Shown: positions 59,118-64,000 of the stretch, piece after piece
Position numbering within the stretch: position 1 is the stretch's first letter
Layout: every line of letters starts with the position of its first letter
NCBI GenBank assembly: GCA_003062205.1
Contig: PQCP01000100.1
Span: 1 to 64,000, forward strand
Length of the DNA stretch: 64,000 bases
Reading direction: 5' to 3'
DNA from: Candidatus Sedimenticola endophacoides
Lineage (GTDB): Bacteria > Pseudomonadota > Gammaproteobacteria > Chromatiales > Chromatiaceae
Notes under the pieces: generated by a model
What the model was told of the DNA's origin: nothing
What the model saw: only the letters and a program-made list of their open reading frames with translations
The model's database searches: none
Translations under genes and position numbers: made by a program

Positions 59118-59807
59118 ATGGGTCAGAAAGTACATCCAACTGGCATTCGGCTGGGCATCGTCAAAGAGTGGACATCCAAATGGTATGCCGACTCCAGGGA
59201 CTACGCCGATCTGCTGAATACTGATCTCGAGGTTCGCGAGTATCTGAAGAAGCGCCTCTCTCAGGCTTCGGTCAGTCGCATCCAGATCGACCGCCCGGCG
59301 AAGAATGCCCACATCACCATCCACACTGCGCGTCCCGGCCTGGTGATCGGCAAGAAGGGCGAGGATATCGACGCACTACGCCAGGAAGTATCCCAGCGCA
59401 TGGGGATCCCCGTACACATCAGTGTCGAGGAGATTCGCAAGCCTGAGCTCGATGCACAGCTGGTTGCCGAGAGCATCACCCAGCAGCTTGAGCGCCGCGT
59501 CATGTTCCGCCGTGCCATGAAGCGCTCGGTGCAGACATCGATGCGACTGGGAGCCGAGGGGATCAAGATCAACATCGCCGGCCGCCTCAACGGCGCCGAG
59601 ATCGCCCGCAACGAGTGGTATCGTGAGGGACGCGTTCCACTGCATACCCTGCGTGCGGATATCGACTACGGTTTCGCCGAAGCCAAGACCACCTATGGCA
59701 TCATCGGTGTCAAGGTCTGGATCTTCAAGGGCGAAGTGTTTGAAGGCGCTACGGCTGCCCAGGATGAGGACCGGGCACCCAGGCGTGGTTCGGGGAAGAG
59801 GGGCTAA
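59118..59807 (+). CDS. rpsC: 30S ribosomal protein S3
   Basis: A 229-residue protein at the mRNA entry. The KH domain motif [11 protein letters not shown] and N-terminal [13 protein letters not shown] are present. The basic tail ends PRRGSGKRG. Confidence 0.98.
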   Translation: MGQKVHPTGIRLGIVKEWTSKWYADSRDYADLLNTDLEVREYLKKRLSQASVSRIQIDRPAKNAHITIHTARPGLVIGKKGEDIDALRQEVSQRMGIPVHISVEEIRKPELDAQLVAESITQQLERRVMFRRAMKRSVQTSMRLGAEGIKINIAGRLNGAEIARNEWYREGRVPLHTLRADIDYGFAEAKTTYGIIGVKVWIFKGEVFEGATAAQDEDRAPRRGSGKRG

Positions 59808-59810
59808 GCC

Positions 59811-60224
59811 ATGTTATTGCCAAAACGGACAAAATTCCGTAAACAGCACAAGGGCCGCAATCGTGGTCTGGCCAATCGCGGCAGCAAAGTGAGCTTCGGC
59901 GAGTTCGGCTTGCAGGCCGTGGGCCGGGGTCAGATCACCTCACGCCAGATCGAGGCCGGTCGCCGTACCATCACCCGTCACATCAAGCGTGGCGGTAAGG
60001 TCTGGATTCGCGTTTTCCCGGACAAGCCGATCACCTCCAAACCTCTCGAGGTTCGTCAGGGTAAGGGCAAGGGTAACGTCGAGTACTGGGTGTGCCTGGT
60101 ACAGCCGGGGCGCATGCTGTACGAAATCGAGGGCGTTTCCGAGCGGCTGGCGCGCGAGGCGTTTGAGCTGGCCGCGGCGAAGCTGCCGTTCAAGACCAAC
60201 TTTGCTAAACGGACGGTACTGTGA
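59811..60224 (+). CDS. rplP: 50S ribosomal protein L16
   Basis: A 137-residue protein near the A-site. [15 protein letters not shown] at the N-terminus; the Arg in the [10 protein letters not shown] region (about 50) and [10 protein letters not shown] are conserved. Its stop overlaps the rpmC start by one base. Confidence 0.98.
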   Translation: MLLPKRTKFRKQHKGRNRGLANRGSKVSFGEFGLQAVGRGQITSRQIEAGRRTITRHIKRGGKVWIRVFPDKPITSKPLEVRQGKGKGNVEYWVCLVQPGRMLYEIEGVSERLAREAFELAAAKLPFKTNFAKRTVL

Positions 60225-60421
60225 TGAAGGCGAGTGAACTTCGGGAAAAGTCCCCCTCGGAACTGGAGGAGTCCCTGCTGGAGCTGCGCAAGGAGCAGTT
60301 CAACCTGCGCATGCAGCAGAGCACCGGACAGCTGGCGCGTCCTTCGGAAGTCAACCGTGTGCGTAAAGAGATCGCCCGGGTCAAGACCGTTTTGAACGAA
60401 ATGAAAGCAGGTGAAGCATGA
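60224..60421 (+). CDS. rpmC: 50S ribosomal protein L29
   Basis: A 65-residue coiled protein at the tunnel exit. [14 protein letters not shown] and [14 protein letters not shown] are typical. Starts in TGATG with the rplP stop and overlaps rpsQ. Confidence 0.96.
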   Translation: MKASELREKSPSELEESLLELRKEQFNLRMQQSTGQLARPSEVNRVRKEIARVKTVLNEMKAGEA

Positions 60422-60681
60422 TGAGCGAGCAAGAGACAACGAACCGCACGCTCCAGGGCCATGTCGTCAGCGACAAGATGGACAAGACCATCACCGTGAA
60501 AATCGAGCGTCAGGTGAAGCACCCCATATACGGCAAGTTCGTGCGACGCTCGACCAAGGTTCACGCCCACGACGAGAACAACGAGTGCGGAATCGGCGAC
60601 GTGGTGGTGGTTGAACAGTGCCGGCCACTTTCCAAAAGCAAGACCTGGCGCCTGGTCAAGGTTGTGGAAAAGGCATCTTGA
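60418..60681 (+). CDS. rpsQ: 30S ribosomal protein S17
   Basis: An 87-residue OB-fold primary binder of 16S r[23 protein letters not shown] and [15 protein letters not shown] are signatures. Two ATG codons in tandem (60418, 60421) both overlap the rpmC stop. Confidence 0.97.
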   Translation: MMSEQETTNRTLQGHVVSDKMDKTITVKIERQVKHPIYGKFVRRSTKVHAHDENNECGIGDVVVVEQCRPLSKSKTWRLVKVVEKAS

Positions 60682-60696
60682 GGGCAGCCCGGTTTA

Positions 60697-60726
60697 TTGA
60701 GGCGGTTTTCGGATTACTGATATTTA
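60697..60726 (+). promoter_or_regulatory. Possible internal promoter before rplN
   Basis: TTGAGG (60697-60702) and TATTTA (60721-60726) with an 18-base spacer in the 60-base rpsQ-rplN gap, where E. coli has the spc promoter. The match is modest. Confidence 0.35.
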
Positions 60727-60741
60727 GATTGGGACAGACCA

Positions 60742-61110
60742 ATGATCCAGATGCAGACAATGCTCAACGTCGCTGACAACAGCGGTGCCAAGCGGGTCCA
60801 GTGTATTAAGGTACTGGGTGGCTCGCACCGTCGCTATGCCGGAATCGGGGATATCATCAAGGTGAGCGTCAAGGACGCCATCCCCCGTGGCAAAGTCAAG
60901 AAGGGTGACGTATTCAACGCGGTAGTGGTGCGTACCCGAAAGGGTGTGCGCCGTCCAGACGGGTCCCTGATCCGTTTTGACGGCAACGCGGCGGTACTGC
61001 TGAACAACCAATTGCAGCCGATCGGCACCCGTATCTTCGGGCCGGTTACCCGCGAACTGCGCAGCGAACGTTTCATGAAGATCATCTCGCTCGCACCTGA
61101 AGTGCTCTGA
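60742..61110 (+). CDS. rplN: 50S ribosomal protein L14
   Basis: A 122-residue protein at the subunit interface. [20 protein letters not shown] and [15 protein letters not shown] are conserved. First gene of the spc set. Confidence 0.98.
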   Translation: MIQMQTMLNVADNSGAKRVQCIKVLGGSHRRYAGIGDIIKVSVKDAIPRGKVKKGDVFNAVVVRTRKGVRRPDGSLIRFDGNAAVLLNNQLQPIGTRIFGPVTRELRSERFMKIISLAPEVL

Positions 61111-61120
61111 GGGTTAAATC

Positions 61121-61444
61121 ATGGCTATGCGTAAGATAAGACAGGGTGACCAGGTCGTTGTCATTACCGGCAAGGACAAGGGCAAGCAGGGCACCGTCCT
61201 GCGCGTCATCGACGACCAGAAGGTGGTTGTCGAGAACATCAACATCGTGAAGAAGCACACCAAGGCCAACCCGATGCAGGGTGAGCCCGGCGGTATCCTA
61301 GACAAGGAGATGCCCCTGGCGATCTCCAATGTCGCGATCTTCAATCCGGAGACCGGTAAGGCCGATCGGGTTGGGTTCAAGGTCCTGGAGGATGGACGCA
61401 AGGTGCGCTACTTCAAGTCCAACGGCGAAGTCGTGGATATCTGA
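61121..61444 (+). CDS. rplX: 50S ribosomal protein L24
   Basis: A 107-residue assembly initiator with a KOW motif ([17 protein letters not shown]). The start ATG 61121 has GAGGG upstream; ATG 61127 (MRKIRQGD) is an alternative. Confidence 0.96.
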   Translation: MAMRKIRQGDQVVVITGKDKGKQGTVLRVIDDQKVVVENINIVKKHTKANPMQGEPGGILDKEMPLAISNVAIFNPETGKADRVGFKVLEDGRKVRYFKSNGEVVDI

Positions 61445-61457
61445 GGCGGAAACTAAG

Positions 61458-61997
61458 ATGGCAAGATTACAGCAACGTTACCGCGACGAGATCGTGGGCC
61501 AGCTGAAAGAGAAGCTTGGCGTAAAGAGTGTGATGGAAGTACCCAAGATCACCAAGATCACTCTGAACATGGGCGTCGGTGAGGCGGTCGGCGACAAGAA
61601 AGTGATGGAGTTCGCCCTGGCCGATATGGAGAAGATTGCCGGACAGAAGGCGGTCGTGACCAAGGCGCGCAAATCAGTCGCGGGCTTCAAGATCCGCGAG
61701 GAGTGGCCTATCGGCTGCAAGGTGACTCTGCGCCGCGAGCGCATGTACGAGTTCCTCGACAGACTGATCAACGTCGCGATTCCTCGTATTCGCGACTTCC
61801 GTGGTATGAGTGGAAAATCCTTCGACGGGCGTGGCAACTACAGCCTGGGCGTCAAGGAGCAGATCATCTTCCCGGAGATCGATTACGACAAGGTCGACAC
61901 CCTGCGTGGTCTCGATATCACCATCACCACGACGGCAAAGACGGATGAAGAGGGGCGCGCCCTGCTGGCGGCCTTCAACTTCCCATTCAAAAACTGA
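61458..61997 (+). CDS. rplE: 50S ribosomal protein L5
   Basis: A 179-residue 5S-rRNA binding protein. [25 protein letters not shown] and [20 protein letters not shown] are conserved. Frame upstream of ATG 61458 lies in rplX and is not used. Confidence 0.98.
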   Translation: MARLQQRYRDEIVGQLKEKLGVKSVMEVPKITKITLNMGVGEAVGDKKVMEFALADMEKIAGQKAVVTKARKSVAGFKIREEWPIGCKVTLRRERMYEFLDRLINVAIPRIRDFRGMSGKSFDGRGNYSLGVKEQIIFPEIDYDKVDTLRGLDITITTTAKTDEEGRALLAAFNFPFKN

Positions 61998-62007
61998 GTA
62001 CATCGTA

Positions 62008-62313
62008 ATGGCAAAAAAGAGCATGATCGCCCGCGAGGCAAAACGGGCCAAGATTGTTGCAAAGTACGCGGCCAAGCGTAGCGAGCTGAAGGCGATTATC
62101 CAGAATCCCAACAGCACCCCGGAGCAGGTGGATGCGGCCGTGTTGCAGCTGCAGAAACAGCCCCGTGACGCCAGCCCCAGCCGTAAGCAGCGCCGCTGCC
62201 GGGTCAGTGGGCGGCCGCACGCCGTGTACCGCAAATTTGGTCTGTGCAGGAACAAACTTCGCGAAGCGGCCATGCGTGGTGATGTGCCAGGGCTTGTAAA
62301 AGCCAGCTGGTGA
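62008..62313 (+). CDS. rpsN: 30S ribosomal protein S14
   Basis: A 101-residue zinc-independent long form. [15 protein letters not shown] and [20 protein letters not shown] lack the full CxxC pairs of zinc S14. 121 bases then separate it from rpsH, the widest gap in this stretch. Confidence 0.97.
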   Translation: MAKKSMIAREAKRAKIVAKYAAKRSELKAIIQNPNSTPEQVDAAVLQLQKQPRDASPSRKQRRCRVSGRPHAVYRKFGLCRNKLREAAMRGDVPGLVKASW

Positions 62314-62321
62314 TGTATAAT
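62294..62321 (+). promoter_or_regulatory. Possible internal promoter at the end of rpsN
   Basis: TTGTAA (62294-62299), 16-base spacer, perfect TATAAT (62316-62321). The transcript would start at the beginning of the untranslated rpsN-rpsH gap. Confidence 0.5.
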
Positions 62322-62324
62322 CTG

Positions 62325-62380
62325 CCCCCTTTTTCGGGGTAGATCCACCTCGAGTCCGCCGTGGGCGGATTTTCGTGCAA
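62325..62380 (+). terminator. Two hairpins in the rpsN-rpsH gap
   Basis: CCCC/GGGG around a TTTTTC loop (about 62325-62340), then TCCGCC/GGCGGA with loop GTG followed by TTTTCG (about 62356-62375), a terminator-like structure. They could form an attenuator or protein-binding leader for rpsH. Confidence 0.5.
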
Positions 62381-62434
62381 TCGTTTGGGTATCGCGCCGC
62401 GTGTCGGTGGTCTGACCTAGAGGGTTTAAAAATT

Positions 62435-62830
62435 ATGAGTATGACTGATCCGATAGCGGATATGCTGACGCGCATTCGCAATGGTCAACAGGTCGGCAAG
62501 GTTTCCGTGGCCATGCCGGCCTCCAAGCAGAAGCTCGCAGTGGCCCGGCTCCTCCAGGACGAGGGTTACATCAGCGACTTCTCCACCTCCGATGCCGAGG
62601 GTAAAAACGTCCTGAGCATCGAGCTGAAGTACTTCCAGGGTAAACCCGTCATCGAGGAGATCCAGCGCGTAAGCCGTCCTGGATTGCGCATCTACAAGGG
62701 CGCCAAGGAGCTTCCCAAGGTGCGCGGAGGACTCGGTGTCGCCATCATCTCCACTTCCCAGGGCCTGATGTCCGATCGCGCCGCGCGCGCTGCCGGTCAC
62801 GGCGGTGAAGTGCTGGCCTACGTGGCTTGA
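62435..62830 (+). CDS. rpsH: 30S ribosomal protein S8
   Basis: A 131-residue 16S central-domain binder, and the spc-operon repressor in E. coli. [15 protein letters not shown] and the C-terminal [20 protein letters not shown] are typical. Confidence 0.98.
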   Translation: MSMTDPIADMLTRIRNGQQVGKVSVAMPASKQKLAVARLLQDEGYISDFSTSDAEGKNVLSIELKYFQGKPVIEEIQRVSRPGLRIYKGAKELPKVRGGLGVAIISTSQGLMSDRAARAAGHGGEVLAYVA

Positions 62831-62848
62831 TCGATAGGAGAAATTGAT

Positions 62849-63385
62849 ATGTCCCGCATAGCAAAAGCCCCCATCGAGCTGCCCAAGGGTGTAGAGATCA
62901 GCATCGCTCCCGATCAGGTAAGCGTCAAGGGTGCCAAGGGCAGTCTGCAGCTAGGTCTGCATGACTTCGTTCAGGTTGCGAACGAGAATGGTGTGGTATC
63001 CGTCTCTCCCAAGAACGATGAAAATCAGGCTCACTGGGCAATGGCCGGTACCTTCCGCTCCCTGATCAACAACATGGTCGTCGGTTGCAGCGCCGGTTTC
63101 GAAAAGAGACTGACCTTGATCGGCGTTGGTTATCGCGCCCAGGCAAAGGGTAAGGTGTTGACCCTCAACCTTGGTTTTTCGCATCCCGTCGATTATCCGG
63201 TGCCCGAGGGCATCGAGATCAGCACTCCGTCCCAGACCGAGATCGTTGTCGCCGGTTCCGATAAGCAGCGCGTCGGGCAGGTCGCCGCCGAGATTCGCGC
63301 CTACCGTCCGCCGGAACCCTACAAGGGCAAGGGTGTTCGCTATTCCGACGAATACGTGGCTCGTAAAGAAGCCAAGAAGAAATAA
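62849..63385 (+). CDS. rplF: 50S ribosomal protein L6
   Basis: A 178-residue two-domain protein near the sarcin-ricin loop. SRIAKAPIELPKGVE and the C-terminal PPEPYKGKGVRYSDEYV are signatures. 18 bases after rpsH. Confidence 0.98.
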   Translation: MSRIAKAPIELPKGVEISIAPDQVSVKGAKGSLQLGLHDFVQVANENGVVSVSPKNDENQAHWAMAGTFRSLINNMVVGCSAGFEKRLTLIGVGYRAQAKGKVLTLNLGFSHPVDYPVPEGIEISTPSQTEIVVAGSDKQRVGQVAAEIRAYRPPEPYKGKGVRYSDEYVARKEAKKK

Positions 63386-63397
63386 GGGTAACTGACG

Positions 63398-63754
63398 ATG
63401 GATAAGAAAACCTCACGTTTGCGCCGTGCCCGCAAAAGCCGCGCAAAGATCCGGGAGCTGCGGGTAGCACGCCTGGCCATCTTCCGTACCCCGAGGCATA
63501 TGTACGCGCAGGTCATCGCGCCGAACGGCTCCGAAGTGGTTGCCGCGGCCTCTACGCTGGAGAAGGCGGTGAAGTCGGAAATCGATGGATCGACCGGAAA
63601 CAGCGCCGCCGCAGCGATCGTCGGCAGGCTGCTCGCCGAGCGCGCAAAGGCCGCTGGCGTCGAGAGCGTGGCCTTCGATCGCGCGGGCTTCAAATACCAC
63701 GGCCGGGTTAAAGCGCTGGCGGACGCCGCACGCGAAAACGGCCTTCAGTTTTAA
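63398..63754 (+). CDS. rplR: 50S ribosomal protein L18
   Basis: A 118-residue 5S-rRNA binding protein. [20 protein letters not shown] and [20 protein letters not shown] are typical. 12 bases after rplF. Confidence 0.98.
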   Translation: MDKKTSRLRRARKSRAKIRELRVARLAIFRTPRHMYAQVIAPNGSEVVAAASTLEKAVKSEIDGSTGNSAAAAIVGRLLAERAKAAGVESVAFDRAGFKYHGRVKALADAARENGLQF

Positions 63755-63764
63755 GGGGTAGGAA

Positions 63765-64000
63765 ATGTCGAACTACAACACAAACCCTGAAGGCGATGAG
63801 CTGATCGAAAAACTCATCAACGTCAATCGCGTGGCCAAGGTGGTCAAGGGTGGCCGGATCTTCGGTTTCTCCGCGCTGACCGTGGTCGGTGACGGAAACG
63901 GACGCATCGGCTTCGGCACGGGAAAGGCACGCGAGGTTCCCGTCGCCATTCAGAAGGCGATGGAGAGCGCGCGGCGCAACATGAAAGAGGCCAAGCTCAA
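63765..64000 (+). CDS. rpsE: 30S ribosomal protein S5 (partial, runs off the window)
   Basis: The first 78 codons are present. [20 protein letters not shown] and [18 protein letters not shown] are S5 signatures around the ambiguity/spectinomycin loop, whose residues look wild type. GGGGTAGG precedes the ATG. The C-terminal half is beyond 64000. Confidence 0.97.
   Translation, partial: MSNYNTNPEGDELIEKLINVNRVAKVVKGGRIFGFSALTVVGDGNGRIGFGTGKAREVPVAIQKAMESARRNMKEAKL

Overview
The window is GC-rich bacterial chromosome from a gammaproteobacterium. The gene orders aroQ-accB-accC-prmA, hemA-prfA-prmC, ispE-tRNA-Gln-prs-rplY-pth and tRNA-Tyr/Gly/Thr-tuf-tRNA-Trp-secE-nusG-rplKAJL-rpoBC-rpsLG-fusA-tuf-S10-spc are the gammaproteobacterial ones. 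A free-living, perhaps Chromatiales-like organism fits, but the genus cannot be fixed from sequence alone. Almost every gene is core housekeeping. The unusual material lies in the intergenic DNA.

Layout. (1) 1-3573, minus strand: a chimeric zinc-ribbon fragment, prmA, accC, accB, aroQ. (2) 3574-4506: a long gene-free stretch with the last 35 codons of a REP-associated (RAYT-type) transposase, short repeats and a block of hairpins. (3) 4507-7675, minus: a TlpA-like redoxin, dsbD with a doubled N-terminal domain, cutA. Then fxsA on the plus strand, frameshifted. (4) 8280-20518, minus: one tightly packed run, mreB-mreC-mreD-mrdA-rodA-mltB-rlpA-dacA-dat-ybeD-lipB-lipA-ydcF. It joins the elongasome, wall remodelling enzymes and lipoate synthesis. 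(5) 20763-24011, plus: gatC-gatA-gatB. (6) 24008-25976, minus: a diguanylate cyclase and an ANTAR response regulator. (7) 26428-31025, minus: a methyltransferase, moeB, prmC, prfA, hemA. (8) 31218-36556, plus: a TPR lipoprotein, ispE, tRNA-Gln, prs, rplY, pth. (9) 36691 to the end, plus: four tRNAs, two identical EF-Tu genes, secE-nusG, RNA polymerase beta and beta', and the str, S10 and spc ribosomal operons into rpsE, which runs off the window.

How the genes connect. PrmA methylates L11 (rplK is in the window). PrmC methylates the GGQ glutamine of release factors (prfA is adjacent). Two strong promoters, before tRNA-Tyr and before rpsL, share a perfect -35 and the same GC-rich discriminator, as expected for growth-rate control. 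Autoregulatory leaders are likely before rplK and rplJ.

Most interesting. Downstream of tRNA-Gln and of tRNA-Tyr lie two related structured elements. Each is a chain of small perfect hairpins, nearly all with GNA-type loops, joined by conserved linkers. Each is closed by an outer stem made from an inverted and a direct copy of the tRNA 3' end, and each sits inside a direct duplication of the tRNA 3' end and its flank. The stems differ in sequence while the architecture is kept. A similar duplication around a palindrome occurs in the rplK leader, and a GCGAAGC mini-hairpin also lies just after the transposase remnant. Together these suggest a small mobile element built on single-stranded DNA hairpins that inserts next to structured RNAs.
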